From Limonium bicolor (lineage: Eukaryota; Streptophyta; Magnoliopsida; Caryophyllales; Plumbaginaceae), in contig CM041776.1 in assembly GCA_023374045.1 (NCBI GenBank), positions 124,401,733 to 124,465,732 on the forward strand: DNA of 64,000 nt, written 5' to 3'. Shown here one piece after another: positions 22,081 through 34,444 of this stretch. A program made the position numbers and the translations under genes. How positions within the stretch are numbered: position 1 is the stretch's first letter; each line of letters begins with the position of its first letter. The notes beneath the pieces are model-generated. The model had not been told where the DNA came from. It was given only the letters and a program-made list of their open reading frames with translations, and made no database searches.

Positions 22081-23742
22081 ACATTATTTGTATGGGGTAT
22101 ATGTGACAATTTATTCTGACCACAAAAGTTTGAAGTACTTGTTCACTCAGAAGGAGTTGAACATGAAACAAAGAAGGTGGGTTGAGTTTCTAAACGATTA
22201 CGACATCAATCTACAGTTTAAAGAGGGTAAGGCAAATGTGGTAGCTGACGAACTGAGTCGCCGAGCACACTCTCTCCATTCGCTAGTCTCTCATTCTAGC
22301 TTGGTTGAAGAGGTGCGGAGTGCTCAGATGTCGGATCAGTATATGTTAGAGATCAGGCAGAAGCTTATTGATGGCACATTCGAGGGTCAGAGGTACGACT
22401 TCCGACTCCATGATGATGACCTGATTAGGCTCAATGGCCGACTGTGTATTTCGAGGAGTAGCTGAATTGAAGGAGCGCATACTGAGTGAATCCTATTGCT
22501 CTACGACTTCGATTCACCCCGGAGCTTCAAAGATGTACAAGGGTATGAAACGTTATTTTTGGTGGGCTGGAATGAAAAAGGATGTAAATGATTATGTATT
22601 GAGGTGTCTCACTTGCTACAAGGTCAAGTTTGAGCACCGACAGCCTGGTGGTATGGTAGCCAATGCCAGTGCTGAGTGGAAGTTCCATGACATTTCTATG
22701 GACTTCGTAGTAGGGCTTCCGCCTACAAGGGGAGGTCTGAATATGATTTGGGTTGTTGTTGACCGACTGACCAAGGTGGCTCGATTCATACCGATGAAGG
22801 ACACCTGGAAAGTGGCAAAACGAGCAGAGCTCTTCGACAGAGAGATTGTAAGACATCATGGGGTACCGAAAACAATTGTATCTGATTGGGATACCAGATT
22901 CCTTTCGAGGCATTGGAAATCCACGCGGGAAGCGCTTGGTACCGAGCTGAAGCTAAGTACAGCGTTCCACCCACAGACAGATGGTCAGAGTGAGCGCACT
23001 ATCCAGACACTTGAGGATATGTTACGTGCATGTGCACTTGATTTTCAGACCAGCTGGATTGATAAGTTACATCTGATCGAGTATAGTTACAACAACAGTT
23101 ACCATGCTTCGATCAAGATGTCTCCCTTCCAGGCTTTGTACGGTAGATCATGCCGCACGCCATTATGCTGGGATGAGTCGAGTGAGACGGTCATTATAGG
23201 ACCAGAGTATCTAGAACAAGTTCAAGCAGAAGTACGCCAAATCCGGGCTAACATGAAGTCAGCTCAGGATAGGCAAGAAATCATACGCCGATGTGCGCAG
23301 ACGGGACCTGGAGTTCGCCGTGGGCGATCAGGTATTTCTTAGAGTATCCCCCATGAAGGGAGTATTTTGTTTTGGCCAGAAAGGCAAGTTGAGCCCAAAA
23401 TATGTGGGACCTTATGTTGTGAAGGAGCGGATCGGCCCGGTAGCTTACAGACTTGATTTACCCACCGAGCTGGGAAAGGTACATGATGTATTTCATGTGT
23501 CCCAGTTGAAGAAATATATGTCTCATCCGTCTCATGTGCTTCAGCCTGAAAGGCTAACCTTAGAGCCGACCATGCGATCAGTGGAGACTCTGGTACGGAT
23601 TCTGGACACTAAGACTCGAGACACTCGCCATAAGTCTGTGAGACTGGTGAAGGTCCTCTGGTCTAACCAGGACGTCGAGGAGGCCACTTGGGAGCTGGAA
23701 GATAAGGTGCAGGCGAAGTACCCGTCATTGTTTACTTCTTAG
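22081..23742 (+). pseudogene. E-family pol fragment, unit 1: RNase H end, integrase, chromodomain
   Basis: Starts at ACATTATTTG inside RNase H (last catalytic Asp in YSDHKSLKY retained) and runs through the integrase zinc finger (H..H..C..C around CLTCYKVKF), the DDE core (MDFV; SDWDTRF; QSERTIQ), a GPY/F-like segment (YVGPYVV) and a chromodomain-like tail (VKVLW...EEATWE) to TAG at 23742. Integrase would insert element DNA; the chromodomain type usually directs insertion to chromatin. Compared with the other copies it has a 2-base loss near 22455 and an extra A near 23275, each shifting the frame. No upstream start or promoter; a relic of a 5'-deleted element. Confidence 0.92.
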
Positions 23743-23992
23743 TATTTGTATGTATAGGGTATGGGGCATACCCCTATTTTAGGGGGGTAGAGCCGTTTCG
23801 GTTTTGTGTGTACGACGTGTATTTAAATACATCGTCTATGTTATGTTGTTATGTTACAGACCGTTGTGTCTGAATGATGTTATGTTATTTTGACCTTGTG
23901 TCCGATGTTAGGTAAGTATGTTGTTAATGTTGTTATGGAAGTATTGTTTATATGTATTCCCGTGTTCTAATATTTAGGATATGTGGAAGTAT

Positions 23993-24028
23993 GAACTTTG
24001 GGGACAAAGTTCTTTTAAGGGGGGTAGA
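23993..24028 (+). promoter_or_regulatory. Hairpin plus polypurine tract before LTR1
   Basis: GAACTTTG-GGGA-CAAAGTTC is a perfect 8-bp hairpin (23993-24012), followed directly by TTTTAAGGGGGGTAGA, the polypurine tract, and TGAAATACCCC, the LTR start. The same arrangement precedes the LTRs in units 2 and 3. A second tract-like TTTTAGGGGGGTAGA lies upstream at about 23777-23791. Confidence 0.85.
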
Positions 24029-24648
24029 TTGAAATACCCCAAACCTTAGTATGTTGTTTAAACATATGGTATATTAAGAATAAAAAGAGTCTTAGAAACA
24101 TTAGTAAACAATTTAAACCATAGAAAACACAAAAAAATACCTTAAAGTCAATATGGGCAAAAATGTGCTCTAAGCTTGGGATAAGTTTGGTTAAGACCTA
24201 ATAAGCTTACCAAGACTTTATTTAGGTGTTAATGAACATATTAAACCAATTACCAAAGAAAACCAAACTTGAAAACAAGTTAAAACACAAAATGTGTTTT
24301 AAGGAGTCTTAAAGCACGTTTTTGAAAAATTATCTTGTAAATGAGTTTTGAATGGCTAAATGTCCATCATTACTTTTTAATTAACATGTGTACTACTTAG
24401 TATCACATTAGGAAGTCTAAATCAATGGGAAATCAAAAATTTCACAACGATGTGCCTTGTTTTAATGAATAGTAACTAAAATAAGCTAGATTATAACATA
24501 TGTCAATGTAAGTAATTTAATTGGTCAACAAAGACTAAAATACCCCTTAATATAATATGGGGGCCGGTTTTCATGGTGGTGAGTCACCACTTATGCTAAC
24601 CTATTAAGTAAAGAAAAGATGACTACTTAAGTTACTATTTGCTTTAAA

Positions 24649-24656
24649 TATAAATA
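24649..24656 (+). promoter_or_regulatory. TATA box of the E-family LTR
   Basis: TATAAATA about 620 bp into LTR1, with the CT-rich start region ACTCATTCTCTCATTCC 30 bp downstream. The same box is at 49358-49365 (LTR3) and 59189-59196 (LTR4); LTR2 has lost an A (ATATAATATC near 37013). Confidence 0.65.
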
Positions 24657-26173
24657 TCTTTTAAAGCAAACTTCAAACTCATTCTCTCATTCCTTGCATT
24701 CCCACCGTCTTCTACCTTCCTTCTTTCTCTCATTTCCGATTTTGTAACAGCACCACCACCATCATTCTTCATCTTCAATCACTTGTAATTCCTAGCTCAC
24801 TTTGCCAAATCAAAAACTAAGACCACCATTCTCTTTGTCTTGCCAAGCTCTTCAACTTCATCCTTTCAAAATTCCAAGATCTCCATTTCGGTGCCAAGAG
24901 GAATCTCCATGGGAGGAGCTTGAGCTCACCTTTTTACATTTTATTGTTCTCCTTTGCTTCAAGGTAAGGAATCTCCATGGGAGGAGCTTGAGCTCACCTT
25001 TCGGTGCCAAGAGGAATCTCTTTCAAATACCAAGGTAAAACAACTATCTTAATGTTTTAAAACAATGTATAACCTAGGGTTTACAATGAGATGAAGCATA
25101 AAGCTTGTATACTCATTTTATTTTGTATAATGTTAGAAGTTGACAAGCAACTAAAGCCTTGCCGATTTTAATCAAGGAAACGAGAAAGAAGTTTGTGAGG
25201 AAAAGAGGTAAATGTGCTAACCTAATGTAGTTTAAAGTCTTAGGAGAAATGAGCTTATGTTGCTTATTAAAATGATCTAAGGAGCCAATGGTGAATGACT
25301 TAGTAAAATGTTCTTAAGGAGACTAGTAAAAAGGCATATGTGTTGTTGTGTGTATTTGCAGGTCAAAGGCAAATATATTGTGGGAAATTCAGTGCTTATG
25401 GTTTATGCACTTTAAGGGCCTAAGAGCCATGTTATTTAAGGGCCTAAGTGCCAAGCAATTTAAATTATGCACTATATTGTGATGTAGTGTTAAATGAGTG
25501 AAGTTTTGTGTACAAGAATGCTCTTGATGGATCTAAGTGTTCTTGAATGTTTGATGGTGAAAACATGTTTTTGCTTAGTAATGTCTATGAGAACCCATGT
25601 CGAAATTTCTATAATTATAGACTTTTAGGTGTTTAAAATGAGTTTTGATGAGTTAGGAAGTGTTAGCAGGGTTAAGTGTTATATCTGGGAAGGAACATCA
25701 TAAAGGTATTCTAAAGATGTAAAAAGGACTTAGGCAATGTTTTTAGAGCAAATGAGTGCTTTGGGATAGTTCAAGATCATGGTGAGATTGTGTTTAGGAC
25801 TTGTGCATGTTGGTGAATAGATAAGAAGTGAGTTTTTTGCATGGAGGAGCTATAAACTTGTAGAGATATTCAAGGAGTTTGGTTAGGAAGAAAAGATGCT
25901 TGGGAGAGATTTTGTAGTGGTGAGAAAAACATTTGGGAATAGTGGAAGTTAGGTATGAAACACCACATAGAAACTTAGTGAAAAAACATTACAATGTGTA
26001 AACCTTTTTATAAGAATTTGCGTATGCTTGAGGAGGATTTTGATGAATGATTTTAAGGAGTTTAATGGAGGTCTTAAGGTTGTTTGAAGTGCCCAAATAA
26101 GTTAGAACATACTAGGATATATGAGGTTGAAGTTTGGAGTTAAATGGGCAATTACAAACAAGGGTCTGGAGCA

Positions 26174-26570
26174 GACCGACCTTGGGGACCGGACCTTGCA
26201 AGGTTGGTCGAGCCCAGTTTACCCTGCGAGAAATGGTCTCTGGAATGGACCGACCTTGGGGACCGACTTTCAAGGTCGGTCAGGCTGCATGGATTTTTAG
26301 TACGGATTGAGTCTCTGGAATAGACCGACCTTGGGACCGGACTTACAAGGTCGGTCATGCCTAAATATAATCTTTGTACGTAAGTGATTCTCGGGAATCG
26401 ACCGATCTTGGACCGGACATGCCAATCGGTCAGGCCAGAGTTTTCAAAGGGAAAAACAATCGGGGAACTTGCACCGAACTTGCGGTCTCGGAGTAGAATT
26501 TTTGACGGTAATGTGTTCTGGAATGGACCGACCTTGTGTAAGGTCGGTCGGTAAGGTCGGTCGGACCAAA
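26174..26570. repeat. GACCGACCTTG/CAAGGTCGGTC hairpin cluster in LTR1
   Basis: Six successive inverted repeats about 70-80 bp apart. The typical form is GACCGACCTTG, an 11-13-base loop containing GGACCGGAC, then CAAGGTCGGTC; arms are up to 11 bp. Linkers often contain CTGGAATGGA or CTCGGGAATCGA. Equivalent clusters are at 38554-38957, 50900-51302 and 60822-61225. LTR1 has the most damaged set. Arm variants such as GACCGATCTTG with CAAGATCGGTC keep pairing. Confidence 0.85.
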
Positions 26571-27936
26571 ACTTGAAAAAACAAAACAAAGTATGGCTTA
26601 AGTAGTTAACCCTAGGGGGTATGATGAAGGTAATCAAGGATAAGTTTGAGGATTAAAACATGTCATATAACCATGTTAAACACTTAGTAAATTCGAAGTT
26701 AAGTAAGTTAATTACCGACATTCTTAATTATGTATAGGAGTGGCCTACGGTGAAAATCAATCGAAGCAAGGACCAAGGTATGGTTTTCTTGCAGTCTGGT
26801 TGCCTATCGGTTTTCACCGGCTTGTGTGTTGTTTGTTTTTCTGAGTGTTTATGACTTTATAAGACTTAAATCATGTAATGAGTTTACAGTTGTTCATATT
26901 ATTGTATTGTTAAGTGTGACTCATACCCCTTGTGTGTGACTAACAAAGACTTAACCACATGCTGTGATTTGTTATCGAGTTCCAACAGTGAACTTCTAAC
27001 GAGTGTTAACTGAGGGTGAGGAATCCGTTGTCCGGTCACGCGTGTAAGTATAAGAGTAGATATCTGTATCAGATTCGACTCTTATGATGTTAAGATTGTT
27101 CTCCTTTATTTGGCGTTCGATCTCCTGCTAGCTTCCTCCAAAGCTTACCTATTCTGACTTATGATCGGTTTAGTGGGAACATGTGTTTGTGTGGTGTGTT
27201 CGGGTCACAATATCCGAACCATCTGTGACTTAAGTTACTCGTTCGACTAACAGAACGGTAATGAGTGTGGTAACAAGCTTAACATGAGGGTGAATCATTC
27301 TCTAGGCTTCTTATGTTGATTAACCTTCTTGGTTTGTTGTTGTGGGAAGTGTACTCACTATGTATGTGATGTAGTGCTATGCAATATGTTGCTATGCCAT
27401 GTATATGTTATATGTTAAAATGAATGCCATGTTATCATGACAATTAGTTGCGCGTATCTCGGTAGCCGATGGCTGCGCGTTAACCATACCAGTCAAGGGT
27501 TGCTGACCCCTCTCAGGGGCTCCATATTTTTACTACAGGATGAGGATCCAGGAAGCGGAATGGCTATAGTCTCTAGGTTGCAGAAATACTTTTGGTTATT
27601 TTGGATGTTGAGCCCGGGATGCGCCTGTGCTCCCGTGGCGTTATATTTTGGTACCGTGTGTTAAAGTGACGGTCGTTTACAGTTGACAGTGGAGTTCATG
27701 TGTACAGTTTACAGTGACGGGTTGTATTAAATACTCGGTTTGTTGGTTATGTATATATCGTTGTTATTACCTAATGCTTGGGAGTCTGATCATCAGACCG
27801 GTACACTTGTATTTATTCTGCCTAGTTAACCACGTGGGTGGTTCACGGCGTTGTAGCACCGAGTCGTTTAGTTATTGTTTAGTTGTCTTTCCGCTGCGAT
27901 TTCAGTTATTTTTAAGTGATTAGTAGGGGTGTTACA

Positions 27937-30900
27937 AGTACTAAAGATCTCTCAATGGACACGCGTTATTTTTATATATACACGGCCTAATGAGTTGTAG
28001 CTTGTCTATCCATTCCCTCTGAAGATCTAATGTTCATACTCTTAGCGTTCTCTCAAGTGTCTAAATCGTTCTTTGAAACCGACCTTTGGTATGAGGATGA
28101 TGCTTAATCCGAAACTACTATTTAGTGCTTATTGCGCTTTACAGTTTTATCTCCAACGTCTTAAGACATGTCCTATGTCTGCACTTAATAATTCGTGCTC
28201 ATCGCACTTCATAATTCTTAATTATTTTCTGTCTGAAATGAGTTCTCTGATTCTTTTGTGTTGTTGGTTCAACTGAGTTCCTTCTCTTCAACTGTTTGTT
28301 GTAGTAGCTGCTCTCGTCTGATCTTGCGTCGTTGACCGTGGTACGAAGTCGACTACTTCCCGAGTTCCTTACACTACACGTCTAAATGTATGGGGTACCT
28401 TACTGGTACATTACTACTTACCCGATAAACTCATAAATGAGTCTGTCAGGCCTGCAAGCCCCTGTGGGGTGCAGTCGTCCCACATCTTGTTTTAGTAAAC
28501 TCGTAGTGTCCGTCGCACGTTTAGCTTTTGCTAAATATGAAGTATTCTGTTGTCGATCTCCTCTTTCATCATTCCATAATAACACTTATTGTTCTTCTTG
28601 AACTTAATCACGGGAAATCCATCTATCGTGTTCTTAGATGTGGCATGGTCTAGCTCCTTTATGTATTTCGTACTGACTCGATCTCTTAGTAATTGAGGTC
28701 TCTTTCCACAAAGCCGATTATCTTGTTTCTCATGTTTGTTCTACTAGGAATGCACTTCCAGTTCCTTAAGGAATGGCAGAGTGCTTCCTATGAAATCTTA
28801 CCTCGCATGGTCTAGACTACTGGCATCAATGCACAGTTCGTATACCATCTTATTCCCTTACTTATATCGGTCTTAGCTCATAGATGTAATTGCTTTTGTG
28901 TCAATATTTGACGGCTTATACATGATGGTCGCTCTACTACTACGCACCATGACTTAATCCACTTATATAAGTATTGTCCTCACAACCTCCGCTACGTGGT
29001 AGTTGGCCTTTACTCTATTGCTCATTGATGGTGCAACTACTTAATCATTTATTCTTACATCTTATCTTATATTCAATCCCTTCTTGGTGTAAACACACTG
29101 GGAGTTCTCTAATTCAAGGTGTATGGCGGTTGTCGTACCATGTTGTAATATTGTTACCATTTAATATGAGGTGTTTTGCTTCAATCTCGGGTTCGCAAGT
29201 AGGTTAATCTTTCTCACATTCTTCCATCCCTTACGATGTTATTTACCAAGTAGTTTACTGGTTACTGAAGAAGTCATCCACTGAGCCATATGCTCTTTTG
29301 AGTGTTGGTCACTTGACGTGCCATATTGTGCACTCACAATGATGATCTCTGACGATTACTAGTTTCTAAATCCTGGGTGTTGGATATACGGTTCATCTAT
29401 GCAGTCTTCCTTATTATTTATGTGTAACTGGAATGTTCTAAGGTAATTTCAGGGTTTACGGTCTCCATTCTCTAATAAAGAGTATTCTATCTCTAATAAG
29501 TGAAAGCCCTTTTGAGGGGTTTATTCCCACTCATGGCCCCACAAGGAGAGGTATCCCCACCCTAAAAGGAATGGTTTGTTCTCCGCCCCTGTCAATAGTA
29601 TTATCTCAATATTCTCATTGGTGCCCTTTCCTGGCAATTCATCCACAATCTAAGTTATAGGTTGTAACCGTTCATATCTACGAATTGTAGTTCGTTCATG
29701 GCTTAGACAAGCCCTCTTATGCCTTTCTGCGCCTCGGGCTCTGATGTGGTTAACATCCTTGGCTCGTAGGCTCTTACTGCTTATTTTATTGAGTAAGAGC
29801 CAGTGCTCGGTTCACGTCTTGTACTCTTACTCATCTATGGGTTATCTATCCTCATAAGTTTCTGGTTCTTTAAATTCTATCAACCGCTTGGTTACATCAT
29901 TAAATGTAGTACCGAGCTTCATGGTAAGTTACTGGATCCTGCTTCCCGCTACGGTGGTTCGGTTAAGTAGTCTGACGTTAGTCAGTGCCTGTGACAATCC
30001 CTTCGCTCTCATAGACTTGTGTCTGTTAACAATTAAGGATTCACTCGTATTAGGCATCTGCCTTACGGTGTCTAAATTGGATATTTATCCAGGTTATCAT
30101 GTGTTCCCATCTCAACGCTTCGTTCAACTCTCATTGACTACGCCACCCGTCGATGATTAATCATACTTGGGTGTTAATGAGTTGGGCAAGCAATACTAAC
30201 CATCATTTTTGAGTTTCGTTCTGCTCGACTATGCCACACCGTGGTGTAGTCCTCCGAGCTTCCCTCTGTCGGGATTGTATGTCTTTAATCCTTAGTTGGT
30301 TATAGCTTAAGTTCATTTCCTCTATCCCTGTTTCCGAGGTTTACCAACATCTTCATTGAAGAATGGTTGTTACTGATATTCTTAGTGGTCATCCCGGAAA
30401 TTCCATCCCGTTCTTGTTGGAAGACGTTGTGTCAACAGTCTCTATTGTATCTTGTAATAAGTTCTTTGTATGTTATTGCTTACATAGTGTTTTGCTCGGA
30501 TCACTGAGCGATCTCGTAGGTTCCTCTCTTCGAGGTTCGGGATTGGTGTCCTTACCCGTACTGTTGGTGTTGTTGTAGTAGGTTGTACTGTTGCTAAAAT
30601 TTATATCGTTTAGTATTCCGTCCAAGTTCATCTCCCTGCTGACTGGTGTGTCGACTCATCTCATCATGGTTAGGCCGTCTGGCCTTTCCAAGGTCTCATT
30701 CTATAGCGATAATAAGCGTTATAGCTGTAGCATTCTACTATCTTGCCATGACGGCTTCCGTATAGCTTTATCGTGGCAGCACTTGCTATGGCAAGTGCAC
30801 CATGCAAGATGGGCTATCGGTACTGTGCACATCGGTGATGACACTTTCTCTTAATCTCAACGTGATCGGTAGTCCTCGGGACTCCTTCGATGTTCTCTTG

Positions 30901-31752
30901 TTTTGGATAACTGACCATCCGGCAGTTTCCTGGTTGTTTTGACAACACTGTCACTTATCAGGGCATTCCTCTTGCTGAGGGAACCCCTTGTTATTTATTT
31001 ATGTCGTAATACTCGCTCCTGTTTCCACACACTTTGTCGTGGTTACTAAGTAATGATTCTCCCTTAGGCACTACGTAGTAGTCCTATTTCAGTGTTCAAT
31101 TTGTGCATGTTTCGTTAGTCGCCTGAGCTATGTCGGCCAGTTTTATAACCTTCCTCATTGTATGGGGTCTGGAGTTCCCGTTTCAAATTGGACTTTCCAG
31201 TAGTCTTAATTCTCATGCTATGTACTATCCCGCTGCAATGCTCTTTCGGACCGCTATCCGGTACTCATATCGCTTCTCTTTTCCTCTCCATTGCACTCGC
31301 AGTGCTTTTCTTATTATTGGTATGGTGGGTTATTTTGACTGCATAGCATGTCGACCCATGTTGCCGGTAATTACCGTTCTCTTACAGGTATAATTCCGTT
31401 GGCAGCGCCTATTTCATCATTGCGCTCCAATTAAAACCTCCAAGTTTTCGTAAACTGTTGTATAACGATGTGTCTTTTGTATCGCTTAATGTTAACTAAC
31501 TACTAGATCGGGTTTCCCCCGAGTAAGAGAAGACTTTCTTCTCTCTGGCGTTTGTTCCCCGTATTCAAAGTTAGGGTAATGGAGGGCGGGTTTAGGTACT
31601 ATAGATATCCGGTAAGCACCGGGAAGTCCTAACTAACGCACCTCTCGCTCTATCTCTCAACCCTTAACCCATAACTCAAACTCTAACTCGGTATCCTCCT
31701 AAGTTCGGTAATTCTAGTCATTAGAGCGTAACTACGCTCTGATATCACTTTT
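27937..31752 (-). pseudogene. M-family 5' internal region (gag side), unit 1, heavily decayed
   Basis: Read from the minus strand it begins with a primer site (31747-31736) next to the M LTR. The following bases match those after the E primer site (GCGTAGTTACGCTCTAATGACTAGAAT against GCGAAGTATCGCTCTGATGACTAGAAT, shown here as homologous, not identical). Further on, a zinc-knuckle-like remnant (about 30690-30750) and a TAAGGAACT...GGG stretch (about 28355-28375) resembling the start of the E RT are in collinear positions. No long frame survives. The region ends at 27937 where E inserted. Confidence 0.7.
31736..31747 (-). promoter_or_regulatory. M-family primer-binding site (tRNA-iMet type)
   Basis: The complement reads TGATATCAGAGC, one base from the canonical TGGTATCAGAGC, and is separated from the LTR end GGTGTTACA by AAAAG, as in E. 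It forms a hairpin with the next bases (31720-31743). Confidence 0.85.
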
Positions 31753-34444
31753 TGTAACACCCCATCTCATAAATCCATTCTCAACTCAAAACCTCCAACC
31801 AATTATATTAAGAACACAACGGAATTCTTACAACAATTGGTGTTACCGCCGTCAGTCACCCACGTGACTAACTAGGCATACTAAATACTCCAAGAACTAG
31901 CTACGGTCTGATGGACCCGAATATACCGAACATTAGTATACTAAAACCTTAACCAATACATGTTCTTATTCCAAGCATCTCATATCCTAATACATCGTAC
32001 TAACATCTCATCCATTTACTGAACGAGTGTACATGCACAACTCGTATAACAAAAGAAAAACAACCCGAAGTACTACGACTACCTACCTCCTCTCAGGACG
32101 GTCGTCTTCTGTCGTTCACCTACAAAATTTAAACAGCAGCCCCCGAGGGGGTCAACACCTTTGCTGGTACGATTCTCTTATAGCCCCCAAGCTAACGGGA
32201 CTACGACGACTAATTGTTGATAGCATGAAGTTGATTAGATGCACAACATAAATAAGAAGTGCAATAAACAACAAGCCACATATGAGCAACCAGAGTTCAA
32301 ACACTATGAACGACTTAAAAGCGTTCCCTTAGTAAGTGAGTTAGTCTTTTAACTGCTTAAATTATGATACCTTTAATCTCAGTCCATTCTTATCTTACCT
32401 TAATCTTAATCCTTATCTCAGTCTCAATGTGCCAACCGTTCTTTAATTAGAATTGGTTGTACTTTATCTCAAATCGTATCTCAAATCTTATCTCAGATCT
32501 TATCTCAATTAAGACAACCGTTCTTTAATTAGAATGGTTGTTCCTTAATTCATTGTTTATCTAGTCGGGTCAAGGAAACCCTAACCAACGAGTTATCAGC
32601 TCCATTGGTTTACATAAACAATATTTGTTAGAAATAGTTGGGATTTAGGTAGATCCCACCACACCATCTCAGTAATGCCTCCCACCTCGAACAGAAATCG
32701 AGGTGACCGAGTCTTTATGTCGACTCTAGGCAACGAGTCAGAAGACAAGTCATATTTGGAAGTCGGAACCTGATAAGGATACCGACCTCCCCCAATACAC
32801 ATGTGCCGGTACCATACAGGATTCCTCACTCCCCCCCCCAAGTTCTAATTAGTAGAAATCTCAATGTCAATGTTTGTTAGTTAACCACCTTCAGTTACTA
32901 ATAAAACAATATTTGGGAGTGTTCCTTATTCTCACACAATTCGTTACTAAACACTGTTAGTAAGTTCTCAAGGTAAGTTGTGTTAGTGCATCACAATCAC
33001 ACAATAACATAATATTCCGGTTGCATGCTTTATCTTGTTTAGTCGGCACACATAAACAAATAGCACACAAGCTGAGGGACACCTCGTTACCAAGCAGGCT
33101 ACAAGAAAACCATACCGTACACCGTCGGTTGTTCGGTTGCTTACTCTCCTTCAGAGTCCAGATTCCCAAGTCCTAAAACATTGACCCAATTTAAGTTATT
33201 AATTAACTTAACTCAACCCGGCTTACTTAACTTACTTAGTCATTAATGACCCCCATCTTATTCCCACTTAAGTTCTTGTAAACTTAATCTGAAACACTAA
33301 AAACCATTTACTTAAGTTAATCCCTTAAGTCCTTATATGCTTATTTATCCAATCATCCTTACCCTCTTAATGGCTTACTACTAATACCACTTAACATCCT
33401 TAAAATTTAAAAAGATTTTTTTTTATAAGGGTCGACCGACCCACCCCCTGAGTCGGTCCATTCCAGTAACATTCTGGTTCAAAAACTTTTGCCCGACCGA
33501 CCCAAGCTCAGCCCGACCGACCCAAGACCCTCTGGGTCTGTCCATTCCAGAAAGATTTCGTCTGGCTTAATACAGTCCGACCGACCCAGACAGGGTCGGT
33601 CCCCTGGGTCGGTCCACTGCAGATTCTTCCCAAAAATTTCTATTTTGTTCCCAAAATCTTCCATAAGTTACCCAACATGTCCTTACATGTTCTAACACCA
33701 TTTGGTACCTTATTCCCACCTTAAAACATCCACTAAAACCTCCTTAACCATTTACTTAGTTCTCACGAGAAATTCCTAACACTTGTTAGTTAATTCCTTA
33801 TATTTCCAATAAGTAATTTACCTAAGACTTCAACTAACAAAATATTTCCTTTCCATCAATGTAACCACTCCTCAAGCATTATCACTCATTCCATTTCCTT
33901 GCACAAACTTCTCAAACTTGCTCATGGTTACTTACTCTAGCTCATGCTTAAATCTTCACAAGACAACATACCTTATTTTCCTTCAAACTTGCAAAAGTTT
34001 CCTAACTTCTCTTATCATGGTTGTGGTGCCTAAAATTCACCATTAATACCCCTAGTTTCTCCTAAGCATCCCTAGGTCATCTTTTTACTCAAGAACACTT
34101 TAGTTTACCCATTTGCACCTAAACAACTCTTAATGTTTACTAATTACTTCCTAGCTCATAAAGTCTCCTTAAAACATGTTAAACACTTGGTTTCCTACAT
34201 TCCAAGTCCTCTAATTACCATTAAGGTTATACTCACTAGTTCACATGTAAACCTCTCTTAACATTTTTACAACATTCCCCTACTAACTTTTGCTCCATCC
34301 AATACATGCCTTATATCTCAATTATGGTGTGTTTAGTCCACCCATTCAACCTCAAACTCCTCCTAATAAGCACTAAGTATCCTAAACCTCAACGTCACCT
34401 TAATTCTATCACTTCCACCAATTTAACTCTTAATGATCCCTAGT
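31753..34444 (-). mobile_element. Minus-strand M-family LTR, unit 2 (5' end deleted)
   Basis: TGTAACACCCC at the left is the complement of the LTR 3' end, adjacent to the primer site. It is intact through the ACGAG site where unit 1 is interrupted (32588-32592), contains a GACCGACC cluster at about 33434-33622, and stops at 34444 at the shared junction with E pol. The length of 2.69 kb equals that of unit 1 once the nested element is removed. Confidence 0.88.
33434..33622. repeat. GACCGACCCA/TGGGTCGGTC cluster in the M LTR
   Basis: Inverted GACCGACCCA and GGGTCGGTC units in a position matching the E LTR cluster, but with CCCA/TGGG in place of CTTG/CAAG, so both arms have changed together. 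Copies at 21090-21270 and 45775-45960. Confidence 0.75.

Larger units (their letters stand above)
24030..27936 (+). mobile_element. E-family LTR 1 (3.9 kb)
   Basis: TGAAATACCCC to GGGGTGTTACA, with matching inverted ends. A TATA box lies at 24649-24656, so transcription would start near 24680 and leave a leader of over 3 kb inside the LTR. The leader carries donor-like AAGGTAAGG (24961) and AAGGTAAAAC (25032), acceptor-like TTTGCAG (about 25356), TTCTTGCAG (about 26787) and TACTACAG (27532), and the hairpin cluster at 26174-26570. A short open frame from 24802 is shared by the copies but lies across these signals and has no known domain. In its 3' part this LTR shares alleles with LTR2 rather than with LTR3 or LTR4. 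Confidence 0.92.

Noticed and set aside
22527..22974. Minus-strand open frames opposite integrase (also 34892-35348, 47257-47680, 57567-58016)
   Set aside because: They recur because the integrase is repeated; they mirror its codon structure, have no domain of their own and no promoter. Shadow frames.
24802..25038. 78-codon frame in the E LTR, present in all copies
   Set aside because: It spans candidate splice signals, its second half is produced by a local duplication, and it differs in LTR4. Conservation reflects recent copying of the LTR.
26152..26637. 161-codon minus-strand frame across the LTR1 hairpin cluster (and counterparts in LTR2-4)
   Set aside because: Composition comes from the GACCGACC repeats; broken differently in each LTR; no domain.
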